Made by a program: the position numbers and the translations under genes. Shown in pieces: positions 50,604 through 62,519 of a stretch of 64,000 bases of DNA (its first letter is position 1; every line of letters begins with the position of its first letter). This stretch comes from Diphasiastrum complanatum (taxonomy: Eukaryota > Streptophyta > Lycopodiopsida > Lycopodiales > Lycopodiaceae): NCBI GenBank assembly GCA_029204225.1, contig CM055095.1, positions 48,373,364 to 48,437,363 on the forward strand, given 5' to 3'. The notes beneath the pieces were generated by a model. It had not been told where the DNA came from, ran no database searches, and saw only the letters and a list, made by a program, of their open reading frames with translations.

Positions 50604-50832
50604 CTTTTCCACTCTCTCCTCTAACTAGGACTCCACATCCTCCTACTCTCTCTCTCTCTCTACAATCATAACTAAATTAGATAAACTCCAAGATTAAGCA
50701 TACATGCTAAAAAGAGGCTAAAGTAGCAAGAACTTAAACAAATATGCATAATACACAAAGTCAAACTAACATTAGCCAAACACCACATTTAGCACATATG
50801 GATCCAAAATAGCAAGACTTAGCTCTTTGTAG

Positions 50833-51346
50833 GGAAATGCCCACTACCTCCCCTACCCACGTAGATCTACATGGGCGGAATGTGGCATCCCACTGGAGAA
50901 GATCACGCTGAACACAAAGAATTGGCCAAGGATTGAATCAGAGTACGGGTGGCAGACGGACATAGATGCTAGGAGGGCTCTCATTCAGTTCTCACAGCAT
51001 TATCTAACCTGCCTCGACCCAACAGTCTGCTCGGCAACAACCTACACCCAGGACCTAGAATTTATGATGGGAGTCCCCACCAAATGGGACGATGTTTTGC
51101 CAGCAATATTTTCTGATCCCAATACCACCCTGGTTTTGGAAAAAAGTTGAAGACCAACTACCAATGGCGCGCATGTATTTTAGAGCAGCCTTACTCGGCG
51201 ATCCATGGCCAAGCAGATTGCTCACCAGTGTACATAAGTCCTTCTATACTCCTAAGAACAAGAAAAACATACCAAGATCAAAATTCATGGAGGACATGAC
51301 AGGCTACCTCATCCACCAACGATGCGCTAAACGGAGCCTGTATTAG
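50833..51346 (+). pseudogene. Unrecognised coding remnant, one frameshift
   Basis: A good 3' splice-site sequence (CTCTTTGTAG) at 50823-50832 is followed by an open frame of about 105 codons. It is rich in Trp, Tyr and Asp (for example WPRIESEYGWQTDIDARRAL, then HYLTCLDPTVCSATTY and TKWDDVLPAIF) and ends at a TGA just after an A run near 51142. The next frame is open through the same point and continues as KKVEDQLPMARMYFRAALLG and GDPWPSRLLTSVHKSFYTPK to a stop at about 51346. One indel in the A run joins the two into about 170 codons of protein-like composition. I do not recognise the family. It could be a decayed host exon or part of a transposon protein. Confidence 0.45.
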
Positions 51347-51956
51347 TGTCGAGGGACTCCCACCACTCTCTAAATAAATAAAATCGAAAAAATAGAAATA
51401 GTTGCGAGGGTCGTGGCATCCTGCACGCGTAAGCCCATGGCCCAAAGAGCACTTGCAAATAAGTAATTTTGGACATAAACTTGACTTTGGGTCATGTAAT
51501 TAAAATAATATTAGAAGGAGCATTTGAGCTAACCTCCATCTCAACTCTCCATCCCTATCCTCTTCTCCATCACTCTCTCTCCCTCTCTTTCTCTATTCAC
51601 CCTCTATCAAGATGAATGCATGTAGTTAGAGTTAAGGGAAGTAGTGTTAAGTGGATTAGAGTTAGTGAAAGTAGTGTTAAAATGGAGTAGAGTAGGGGAA
51701 AGAGTAGAATACACCTAAATCTAGCAACTTGATATAGTTAGGCACCTATCTAGTGTTCTAACTCTCTTTGGCAGGTGGAAGGGCTGCTCACCAACTGAAC
51801 AACACACCCTACAGTACTTGTTGTTGGAGTTTAATCTTACTCCTACTCACCCTTTTCACCCCCCTTCATCTCTTAAGAAAATCACTCTCTCAAACATTCT
51901 GCAGAAATACACGTAAAGTCCAAACAGGCAGAACTGCAAGAGTCTCACCTACAACT

Positions 51957-52325
51957 AATGAATGACAGCTAACCAAAGGCACCGCCAAACACCATAAGTT
52001 ATCATTTACGGTAACCTGCAAAGTAAACGAATGGCAGCTGACCAAAGGCACCGCCAAACACCGTAAGTTATCACTTACGGTCACCTGCGAAGTAAATGAA
52101 TGGTAGCTAACCAAAGTCACCGCCAAACACCATAAGTTATCACTTACGGTCACTTGCGAAGTAAACGAATGACAGTTGACCAAAGGCACCGCCAAACACC
52201 GTAAGTTATCACTTACGGTCACCTACGAAGTAAACGAATGGCAGTTGACCAAAGGCACCGCCAAAAACCGTAAGTTATCACTTACGGTCACCTGTGAAAT
52301 AAACGAACGGTGGCTGACCGAAGGA
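51957..52325. repeat. 69-bp minisatellite with internal hairpin, five-plus copies
   Basis: Units start ACCAAAGGCACCGCC at 51972, 52041, 52110, 52179 and 52248, with a diverged start at 52317: exactly 69 bp apart every time, no indels. Each unit holds CCGTAAGT, a 4-base loop TATC and ACTTACGG, an 8-bp-arm hairpin. Copies 1 and 3 have CCATAAGT in the left arm. Because 69 is a multiple of three, both strands stay open across the array and give 23-residue repeating peptides, with no sign of a host gene. Confidence 0.9.
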
Positions 52326-52429
52326 ACTGCTGTCAGGCTACGGTTGCAATGGTGCCACATTCTCACGCTCTTGACGTGTACGAAGGAGAGCCTTTTGTTG
52401 TACCTCTTCATGTCTTCACGATGCACCAA

Positions 52430-54735
52430 TAACCGATCTACAGATCATGCACAAGGGCTGTTAATGATCTTTTAAACTGTAATTAGAATAACTAAAGATC
52501 TTCTAACATCTATATAAACATCTGAGCAACTTAAAGAGTTAGGGATCGATATAGAGATAGATATAGTGTTGAAATTTTAGCTTGACCAATTTTGGTCACA
52601 TGCATTGTAATTGGCAAGATGGCCGTGTAAATAGATGCCACACATGCCAAATAGCATAGGATCAATGAGTTATAAATAACAAAACTAGATTTCATAACAC
52701 ACATTTTCAAGAGCCCAAAGCATTTGTTATGTGTGGGTAAATATGCAGCTTTTTTTCAAGAATAAAACAACAAATTGGACATTATTATAGTTCTTGAAAC
52801 ACAAATTTTGTAGATATTATTGATTGCTTTTTTTAAAACCATCAAAAAATAAGACTACATAGCTAGTCTTTCTCGTATATTGTTTCAATAACAATCTCAT
52901 CTATTCTATGTTTGTCATGCATACATTGCATAATTTTAGTATTTAAAATATTCATTTTGTAGTAGAATTTCTTCTAGGTGGATCATATTCATGAGGATAT
53001 AAGATAAGCATGCTATAGCATGAATGATATTGATGTCTATTACAAGAGTGCATAGATGTCTTTTTTTATGAAATATTATTCCCTTACACCAAGTTTAAAT
53101 ATCAAGTGATATGTAGATGATTTATCATTTACTAAAAAGCTATACTTCTTATTAGGAATCAAATAGAATAGAATTTTCTCTCATGTCTCTTAGTGGTAGT
53201 AGATTGAAATGTCTTGAATGTATGACATCAAAAAATATATTTTCATAAATCATAAGATAATATGCACAACATCTATGCAGTAAGTCTTAGTCGATATATG
53301 CATGCTACAATGCTTGTCCTATTCAACATGTCTTAACATAGATAACATATCAAATTTGATAAATAGAAACAAAAGATATTCATCATTGTCAACAAGTTCA
53401 AGATCATTACTACAAAACATTCCATCACACACATCTGCAATGTGTTTTAACGTTTTCATATGTTGTTCTTTAATTCTATACTCCAGCTTATTTTCTATAC
53501 ATATTGTCTCCTAGTTTTTTTTCTTTGTTGTGCAAAGCAAATGAGTTATTCCATTATGGACAAATTCTACAAGATACAAATCTAAACCGCAAAAAATTAA
53601 CCACATGGGTCATATTAATGTTAGTTGATGCAAGATCTTTCTAGAAAGTTACATTAAAAACTCCAAATGAATAAAATAATGATAGACCATGCACGTAGAT
53701 CCTATACATCTATAATATAGCTAATAATACCAAAAACCAAAAGCATGTTCATATGTATAGGCTCTCTAGATAAGACATCGTATTATAGTAAAGCTATCAA
53801 ATGTATAAATGACATAAGATAAATAGGCCTTGCTATCATAAATTCAATAAGTATGCTACATACAAGAGCATAACTCATTGTATGTGGTGTACTCATTGTT
53901 CATCTTGGTCCAAATCGTCTACAAGAAGACTACTTTGTACATACACCAATGAGTGAGAAAATGTTAAAAGACAAAAGACCATCATGTTTGATATTTTTCA
54001 AGAAAATAGTCTTGGATTTTAGAAATGATGGAGAAAAGAAAGGAATATTGGTTTTTAGTAAGGTCAAATGTGGAGGAAAGACAAATAAGAGGAGATGCGA
54101 AGTTTGAGGTGGAGAATGAGATTGTGAGGGAGTTGAAAGTTGAAATAGTGTATCCCCCCACATGCAAAAATTAAAAAATGAAATCTTACATGCAAAACCA
54201 ATGCATGGTGAAGATATTGCAAAGTGAGGGACAAAAAATTAAGGTTTTCAAACATTTCCTTTTAACATTGATATTTTCACTAATCTTATTGGACTACCTA
54301 AACACATAGTATTGCCTTTTCAAGGCAAGGGAAGACAAGGATGTCACTAATTGATTACAAAAGCTTACACTTTACCAAACCCACTATGAGCATCTCACTA
54401 TTTTGAAACTTTGACTTGGTTGAATCTTGGTGACATAGTTGATTGTACTGTCATGATCATACACATACTAAGGCCAATCATCACACAAAGTTGCACAACT
54501 CCTATGCATGTACAAGAGTCCCATGCACAATATACATATACACAAATTTGGACCAATGATCTCCCTCTATTGATCAATGTGGTAGATATGGTAACCTACA
54601 CACTTGAGGCTTGGGAAAAAATCCATTGACATCAATAAACCTCAATGTCTCCTATCTTTAGTGCCCCTACACACAGACCAAAAAATCAATCCATAGTACT
54701 ACAATTTTTGCTTCAATATGTCTCTTCCATTAAAG
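52430..54735. other. Anonymous AT-rich DNA, no gene recognised
   Basis: No coding similarity, RNA gene or repeat recognised on either strand. Confidence 0.45.
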
Positions 54736-54955
54736 ATGAGCAATTTCGAGCCTCCCTTTGAAAATTAAGAAATATTAAAGGCAAGCAATCCAACAAGGTT
54801 GGCTCATATGGTTAACTTGACATAAAAAAATTCTTTGGTCTCAAGCTCAAGCCCCCCTTGGAAACCAAGTTGCATTAAAGTCAAACAATCCAACGAGATT
54901 GGCTAAATTTCTTACCTTGGCGACCAAAGTTCTTTGGTCCTAGGTAGAAAACCAA
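54736..54955 (+). repeat. Tandem duplicated ~105-bp unit, possibly SINE-derived
   Basis: Two diverged copies in direct order share CGAGCC/CAAGCC followed by CCCTTTGAAA/CCCTTGGAAA, then ATTAAAG, CAA(G/A)CAATCCAAC, (A/G)TTGGCT and AAA(A/G)TTCTTTGGTC. TTGGCTCATATGGTTAA (about 54799-54815) resembles a polymerase III A box, and GGTCTCAAGCTCAAGCC (about 54838-54854), about 38 bp on, resembles a weak B box. That layout is typical of tRNA-derived SINEs. No poly-A tail or target duplication was found. Confidence 0.35.
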
Positions 54956-55968
54956 CCACAAACACCAAAACCAACATGGTGAGTTGGTGTATCGTGTACA
55001 TGTGTGATCTCACAAGTTGACAATACCAAAACGCATTGAAGACTAGCATCTAGTGGAAGCTAATTGCATATGTTTTCTTCACTTTAGCAAGAGATATGTT
55101 ATTCTTATAAAAGAGATTGAGAATGGAAACTATGAGCACACATTGTCCATAGATAATAGCTTTTTATCAATCGCCATATTGAATTTAACATAGAGAACAC
55201 GTGTACTTTGATTTTCTAACAGATAGACCATTCTTGGACCTTTTATGATCTAGAGTATTAATTCAAAGGAATGGTGATTGACAATCACATTCATTCTGAG
55301 TACTTGATGTGAAAAATTGTCAACATATACTTGACTAGTTTTGGTCATGTCAGCCATTTTAGAGGCCAAACTTGTAAATAAGATTCACATGGTTTTCTCA
55401 CACCTATGAAATCAGAGCACATGACTATATTTAGTTGGGTTCAAGTTCATTTGGTCACTTGTACATACAAATAGTTCATTTTTGGGGTTATTTGGCGATT
55501 TTAGCCGTGAAAATCTACTTTGTCTTTTCATTATGCTTTGGTCAAATTTGGTGGAGTTTTCATTTCTATTTTTCTCTCTTCTCTACATTGGTGTAGGGTG
55601 AATGTTAGTAGCTTGTTGATCTTAGGGTTCAATAAAATAGCATATTTGCTACTGTACAAACTAGTGGACTATAGCACATAGCCTGATTGGAGCCATTCTT
55701 AGTTTGGTTGAAGTTCTATGTGCTTTTGTTAAAGTTTTTCATCAAACTAGCTTGTTTAGAGTGCATTGTCAATTCTAAATCAAGTAGGTGTATTGTGCAA
55801 TCATTCGAGCCAATGAAATCTTAGATCACTTTTCGATAAGAGTTTTTCACACTTGATAGACTCGAGTTTAAGGTAAACATAAGAAATTGATTCTTGGAAG
55901 AGTTTAATCGCCTTTTTGATTCTCTGACTTCCATTTTTTTAGGACAAATTTTCTTGTGAAGGAGAGAA

Positions 55969-56460
55969 TGTTACATCCCTAACATCCCTAGTTAACCCCA
56001 ATCGACCAAGCCTTGGCCAATGGGCACTAGGAATGCCTTGATTAATGGTTAAAGGCCTCATGTAGCCCTAATTCCGATGAGAGTAGATAATAGTACTTGT
56101 TGGAGTTATATGTTGTCTTGGAGGCTGGGGCTAGAGTCCATGAAGTTGGCACACTAAGTTTAGACATAAGGAGGTGAAAACTCGTGGGCTATGAGTATAT
56201 CTAGCTTTTCTTTTTTCTTTTTTCTTTTTTGGGGGGGAAGGGGTTGTGCTCTAGTGCTTGCTTCATTCAGGGATCATCGATTCTTGTCATATGGATGGTG
56301 CTTCCTGTTATATGGATGGTGAGTCTTGTATCTACCCATAATAAGCTTGCATCCCTATTGAATAGACTTGGTGGTATGGGACATCATAGTTGGGACTCTA
56401 CTATAGAGGGTTTTGAGGCTAATCTAACTGCACGAGAGCGTGTGTGATTGACTCCATATT
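55969..56460 (+). repeat. Possible start of a Ty3/gypsy LTR
   Basis: GGACAAATTTTCTTGTGAAGGAGAGAATGTTACATCCC-type sequence (55942-55979) resembles the polypurine tract and LTR start common in plant chromoviruses, where a purine-rich run is followed by TGTAACATCCC. The LTR would start TGTTACATCC at 55969. There is no coding sequence upstream and no second copy in the window, so the end given is a guess. Confidence 0.25.
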
Positions 56461-57198
56461 CGAATGAGTCATTTGTTTGACGTCTAGCGTTTGTTTGGTT
56501 GATAATTGTAGTTTATCTTATGGGTAGTCATTATAGGAGTCTTGGTGCATCTATCTAACAAGATCTCGCATGACAACATTACAATCTCCACCAAAAAATT
56601 ATTGATATCTTAGTTTGAATAGAATGTTGAAGATGGTAAACTACAATCAAATCCATTAATTAAATGACAAGGGAACACACCATCCTTTTACTTTGTAGTG
56701 ACAAAGGAATTGAAAATCAACAAGTATCATTCCACTTGCCTGACACAAACATATATTGTTGAATCATCAATGGAAAGAAGTGGGGGATGAAACTTGAATG
56801 TAATTATACTTGAGCTTAAATTTTTCTTTAAATTCAATCAACTATTTCAAATAGGACTTGAAAGAGAGGAAGAAACAAAATAACTTGTACGAAAACTACC
56901 ATAAGAGAGATACTGAGATGCTCCATAGAATTCAACAAAAGGTACATTTATAGTTGAAAGCAAGGCCAGTTCACTTATAGGTGCACCCAGGAAGAAGATG
57001 CTTTGGACATTAAAATTTTTGAGGAAGATTCGTGATGTGTGAGTGTTTAGAAGGGCCTATAAAGCACTTTCCCACTCTTCTTCTTCAATAACAAAGAAAC
57101 ATTTAAAAGAGATTCCTTCATACAAATTTATAAAATTATTTGTAGGTAAACTTAGAAGTGCCAAGTATAATTTGGAAAGACACGTTACCTACAAAAAG
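56461..57198. other. Non-coding stretch, nothing recognised
   Basis: AT-rich sequence with no recognised coding or repeat, up to the foldback element at 57208. Confidence 0.4.
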
Positions 57199-57207
57199 CT
57201 TTGGGAT

Positions 57208-57358
57208 GCCTTTCACTAAAATACGCATAGGCAATACATGCCTTGTGTGCATCCAATGGTGCACAATAGGTGAGAGAGTGTCCTTGACACTCTCAATTGT
57301 TGTGCACCATTGGATGTGCACCTAGCATTTATTGTCTGTGCGTTTTTCTTCTTCAGGC
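57208..57358. mobile_element. Foldback MITE (151 bp) with 9-bp target duplication
   Basis: The whole segment is one imperfect palindrome centred at about 57284. GCCT at the left end pairs with AGGC at the right. Further in, ACGCATAGGCAATACATGC pairs with the complement of GCATTTATTGTCTGTGCGT, and GCATCCAATGGTGCACAA pairs with TTGTGCACCATTGGATG(T)GC at the core. It is bounded on both sides by CTTTGGGAT (57199-57207 and 57359-57367). A 9-bp duplication is the hallmark of Mutator-like transposition, so a non-autonomous MULE-type foldback element is the best reading. It encodes nothing. Confidence 0.75.
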
Positions 57359-57523
57359 CTTTGGGATTAGGCACAAAAATTCACTCATATTTATTGGTCT
57401 TGGATGTCCCTATATGTGGTTGTTGATGTAGTCACTTCCAAAACTGAGATGCCCTCTTCTTTCGTCAAATTTAACCCTAGTACGAACCTCCAAAATTCAT
57501 GAAGCCAAATCTTGGTGACTAGA

Positions 57524-57527
<4 letters not shown>

Positions 57528-57610
<83 letters not shown>
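57528..57610. repeat. (CT)n microsatellite
   Basis: About 83 bp of CT dinucleotides followed by a short ATATAT run. Confidence 0.96.
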
Positions 57611-57621
<11 letters not shown>

Positions 57622-59364
57622 CACCTATTTCAACATTGTTTTGTAAAACTACTACTTTAACAATGTTATGTTACCTAGGAACTCCTCGATTTGTGCAATC
57701 ACATATTTAGAAGACATTATGGAGTGACCAAAGCTAGATCCCTAACACCTAGTTTTGAAACTGAAAATATGTCCTGATTTGTGAAGTGGATTGGAGTCAA
57801 ACACCTGACTTCAAGCAACGGCGAGGAAGTCCCTCGTAACCCACACTTGTTGGAGGACAACTTTGCATATTATAGCTCATCCAAGCTGTTTCGTTTAAGG
57901 TAAATATGTAACTACAAAGACGGTGTTAACTTACTACAATCAAGAAAGCTTATCAAAATTTGAAATAGAGTTCGGGGCTCGATAGGAGCTTTATTCTTAT
58001 AGCTGGAGCATTTATGAAATGGAATGTCAAGTTTTTTTTTTTTAAGGGTTCATGTTGAAAAGATGTAATATACTCTACTTTCAAGTGGAGGAACAAGGAA
58101 GCAACAGCTAATCTAAGAAATCGGAGTAAACAATTTGACAAAAAATAAAGCCTAGAACACAACAACAAGACAGAAGTTCGTTGTATAGCTACCACTCGTC
58201 TTTGTGGCTGTTGTAAGCTTAATAATTCAAGCAACAAATCTTACTTGAGCAGACAAAGCCAGATCAAGCAAGATAGGGATAAAATTCATACACTTGAACC
58301 TCAGTTAAGGATCACTATTTGCAAGCAAGGGTTCTGAATGGCAGATTCAAATCGTGTCTTTAACTGGCTGGCTTGCCCAGATCTGAGAGCCGCAATCTGC
58401 AATCTTGTTGTGAACTATTTCTTTCTGTTAGCAATTGACTTGTCTATCATTTTCTAAATCAGCTGGCTCAGGGAAAGTGGCTAAATTTCTCTCTTGAGGC
58501 TATAGCAAGGATATATGAGCCAAAGCTTCAGAGAAGCAGCTAGATTCTCCAGGACATGAATGATCAAGCCTACTCCTTTGTGCAAATGTTTGTCTCACTT
58601 TTCCACTATCTCGGTCTCAGAAGAAATGGATAGTATTGATATCTTAATAACTAATTCAATGCAAAACTATCAGAGGAGTTGAAACAGAATGCATCATATG
58701 TAAAACTACATATTAGCATCTTTTTGAATTCCAAGCCCATTGACATGTATCCTCATCTGTACAGAGAATACACCATAGTTCTTTATGCATTAAGTTGAAA
58801 TAATATTAATCTTGAAGAGTATTCAATGAAATTTTAGATACAAGTGACGAAACTAATGCACACACAGCTCTAAAAATCTGAGGCACAAACATAGAGTATC
58901 TAAATAACCGTTCAAATGCAAATAGTGATAAGCAGCTAACAAATCAAATGTTGACAGAGCTTATGTGGCTTGCCATACACAATTGTTTTTCTTGCAACCA
59001 AATATGTGGATTGAATTTAACTATTTAAGTAGACAAAAAACCCTTTCCCGTACAACTGAAGCCAACGATGACATGACAGAAGCCCACATAAAACCAAATT
59101 TCTAAGCATTCTCCACCAAGCACACAAGGTGAACTGTATCCAAATTATGAAAGGTTATCAGCCACCAAGCTACAAGAAAATTGCATCTGTTTTGAACCCA
59201 TATTGCTTCTGGTCAGTATCTTCCCTTGTTGAGCTTTGAACTTCAATAGCTGACTACATGACATGCAGTCCTATGTCCAAAAAAAGTATTCAACAAGCTG
59301 GATCAATCACAGGTACAATCTGATATTTTGCACAATGAGTCAGTCTGCCAAAGACTCCCAAAGA
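57611..59364. other. Non-coding stretch downstream of the pseudouridine synthase gene
   Basis: About 1.75 kb 3' of the stop codon at 59365 (the gene reads leftward). It will include the 3' untranslated region, but I could not place a polyadenylation site. No coding sequence is recognised. Confidence 0.4.
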
Positions 59365-62042
59365 CTAGTGTATTAGAAATTGAGCCTCTTTCATGTCTTC
59401 ATAACCCACTTCAGCCAAGCAGAGACCCAATGCAGGAGCTGGGGGAGCTGAATCTCTCCTACATGTGCTCTGTGTCATCATTATCAAAGCAGTATCTGCA
59501 GCTCCAGCGGCAGCTTCCCTGATTGCTGTCGCAACAAGCACTCGAACCATCTTCAAACAGACAGGAGAATGATTTGTATTAGGAAACTATGCAAAGTCAG
59601 CAAGATATGCTTCACATAGAAACGATATCAGGGTTTAAGGTTTGGAGTTTAGCCTTACCTTTCGTAAAAACCTGTCAGCAACAATCTCAACACATACGAC
59701 ATGGGCTCGTTTTGTTCGATTCTGTTACAAGCAGAAGCTATTAGTGTATTCTTCTTAACTAACTGCAATGCATTGAGGTTTTTCTTACTTTTCAAGAATT
59801 GGGTCTTTCTTATCCCCTTTGCATATGGATTTTACCCATTAGTCCATCAGTTTTTCTTGATTTTCAAAAACTGCATTTTACTTACCCGCTTTGCATTTGA
59901 TATTACACCCTTCCGCAATATATGCAGCAAAGTAAAACTTGTCCATATGAAGTTTGATATCATCAAATTGTTTACAGTAAATCCAGATACCTGCTTCAGA
60001 AGTGGAAGTTCAGCAACATTTGCTCGAGCATGGAAAATTGTACACATTGTAGCCGTGCCCCTGCATGTTTGAAGTTTCAGAATCCACTTTTACAAACCCC
60101 AAATATTGTCATTGCATATTGTTAAGAACTAATATTGAAAAGTAGGGGAGTAAAGGTCCTTGGTTAGCTAGGGGGACTTTGAGGACCATACCATTTCAGC
60201 TATATGAGTTTAAGGACTTCTAACAAGAAGGGCCACAAACATAGGTTTTAACATTTTTTTCCTTACAGATATCCTGATGGACAGACAAAAGATTTAGCAA
60301 AGAACCTGCTTCTTGAAGATTGGGTATCACGTGCAAATACTGCATATGATAGATTGTGGCCCTCAAGTTTGCATAACATCCTGTTGGCCCTTTCAACATT
60401 TATTTTCTTTTCTTCGGCCAAAACTCCATCGTCTCCAGTTATGTAATCTTCGGCCTCATCGTCCGAAAGAGGAAGCAAATATACGTATCGCCTCCACTTT
60501 GCAGAAAAATTAGGGTGAAAAGTTCGGCAGACCTGGCACAAGCTCACTTTCCACAAAAAGTCACCAACATTATCACTAAATGTTATCAAGGTGAATTTTG
60601 GCGCTATGCCAAAGTAGATTTGAACTCTATGTAGCACAAAAAGCAATAGAGTGAAAGTGATCCATATGCCATATGAAGCTATAAACTAAGCACCCGAGTG
60701 CCAAAAGCGTGATCTCAAACCTCCTCCACATGAAGTGCACGAAGTTTATGAGGTTCAATCGCATTGATGGCTACTTCAATCTCCCAAGGTTGAATGTCTC
60801 GCATCCATGTATCTACCTTTCAATCATGCAACACACATTACCTAAATTAAAGCCATGCTTCATCAAAGTGGTGCAGGAGTTGGGACTTGCACAGTGCATA
60901 ACTGGAAAAGGTGAACGCACAGAAGGAGCAAACTTGCCCAACAGCATGGACGCCTTTATCGGTCCGACCAGCTACAGAAATGTTAGCTTCAGGATCTTTG
61001 CCTTCTTCTGATAAAGCTCTTGCCCTCTTTCCATCTACGAATCTCCCTAGGGCCTTCTCTAGAACCCTGTTAAAAAAAATCTTTTTATATCTTTTTTCAA
61101 ACTCTCTTTGCAAAATCAAAAAAGTGTATTTAAAATCCAATAGAACCTTGAAGTAAATTCACTTGAAAGTTAGAAGGGGCGAATTTTTGAAAAGAATCCT
61201 ATGATTTTGAGATGTAAATTTCAATAATGAACTATTGTATTATGCCAAGCAATCAGCAACCAGCAAATCAACCCAAAAAAAAACTGCAGCAGCATCTTGC
61301 CTCTTGTAGTTGAGATTCAGATCGGCAGTATATAGAATAATAACTTGTCTAATGGGATAAAATTTCAGCAGAAATGCAAAACAAGCTGGTATACAACGTT
61401 CACAGCCTGAAGAAACATATTTCAAGTTTACATTAGCTAGAGTTGTGAAACAGTCCTAAGGCAGCGTACTTGTTTTGTCTTTGTTTGGATCTTGGAAACA
61501 GGGTTTGAAGGTGGATGAGGAAAATCCCCTACATATTGGCAGCAATTCGAGTTGAATGAAATGTTCAGCTCCAGAAAAAGTTACATACCAGTGACCACCC
61601 AGTTCTTGTATATGAAGAACTTCAGGGAAAGTCCAATTCAAAAAACACAACAAAGAAACTTCATGCAAAGACGACACTTTTGCATTAGGCTTACTCTTTC
61701 TTGTAAATTGTTACACTCCATCACATACAAAGAGTAAAAAATATTGTAAGATGTACCAAAAACAAAGGACAAAGTTAGTCACCAAGCTCAGAAACGTTTT
61801 AGTGCAACATAGACATACATCAACTTTTTCCAAGAGTTATACCCTTGTACAGTCAATAAACCAGGTTGTCTCTGCCATCCAAAAAAAGAAGCACCACAAT
61901 AAGAAAGTAGAGCTCTAAATGTCCTCCTTTCCCATTTCCCTCCCCTTCCTTTCTCACTGCAGATTCTTGCAACACTTTCATGATTATTTGGCATACTTGG
62001 AGTACTCTCACCTCGTGTTGGTGTATATCCTTCGGATGAACG
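59365..62042 (-). CDS. TruA-type tRNA pseudouridine synthase, seven 3' exons
   Basis: Enzyme family that converts uridine to pseudouridine in tRNA. Minus-strand exons with GT-AG sites and matching phases are 62042-61843, 61066-60921, 60812-60721, 60532-60306, 60060-59991, 59721-59659 and 59550-59365 (stop at 59367-59365), together 984 nt. Order of motifs: TFRALLSYCGASFFGWQRQ and LLTVQG; VLEKALGRFVD; AGRTDKGVHA with the catalytic Asp (exon 2); QVCSF joined to YTWMRDIQPWEIE; FHPNFSAKWRRYVYLLPL; LEGHNLSYAVFARDT; CTIFHARAN; DRFLRK joined to MVRVLVATAIREAAAG; and a Pro-rich tail ending AEVGYEDMKEAQFLIH. These match the plant TruA-like family along its length. The first exon given is internal; the start codon lies upstream and is not established. 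Confidence 0.9.
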
Positions 62043-62308
62043 CTGATGATAAGAGTTACAACATAAAGCCAAACAAAAAAGGAAGTTTTAAAATTGTGAC
62101 CACAGCATAGAGAACATTGCAAATTCTACATCGACGTAACACGTACAAAAAAAATTGTAAATATATCATAGTTGTCTAGTGCATGAAACAAATAAATTTG
62201 AAACATTGATCCATACACACAGAAATGTTTTACAAAAAACTGTTCATCATATAATTCCAAAAGAAAAATCCAATTTCCTATTCATTTTGTATGTACTAAG
62301 TAGGGAAC

Positions 62309-62506
62309 TGATTCTGCTCCATATGTACCAAAGGGTTCCTTCAACCCAAGCATACTTTTGTGGAAACGTTTTCCACCTGTGAAATGGGAAACATCATGCC
62401 ATGAGAAAAGCAAATTACTGCAAGGTAATTTTGATTGTGCATCTGGAAGAGAGGGATATGCTGAAGCCTGAGGAGGAAAGTAATCTACATCGCAAGGAAG
62501 AGATAT
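62309..62506 (-). CDS. Candidate upstream exon of the pseudouridine synthase gene
   Basis: A 74-codon stop-free stretch on the minus strand (62506-62285, TGA at 62284-62282) follows a TTTCAAG acceptor-like sequence and has protein-like composition (DVDYFPPQASAYPSLPDAQ, later SWHDVSHFTGGKRF and GLKEPFGTYGAES). A weak donor after ...GAATCA (GT at 62308-62307) has the phase needed to join the exon starting at 62042. It could be the variable N-terminal region of the TruA-like protein, an unrelated exon, or chance. I do not recognise the sequence. Confidence 0.3.
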
Positions 62507-62519
62507 CTTGAAATGAAGT

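Noticed and set aside
51957-52325. CRISPR-like array
   Set aside because: The 69-bp unit is repeated in full without unique spacers, and the DNA is plant nuclear; it is a tandem minisatellite.
57208-57358. microRNA precursor
   Set aside because: The perfect 9-bp flanking duplication and end-to-end palindrome fit a MITE better; the arms pair over their whole length rather than as a precursor stem with a distinct loop.
61456-61677. Minus-strand ORF lying between pseudouridine synthase exons
   Set aside because: The exons at 62042-61843 and 61066-60921 join directly in phase and reproduce the conserved LLTVQG-VLEKALGRF region without it, so it is intronic.
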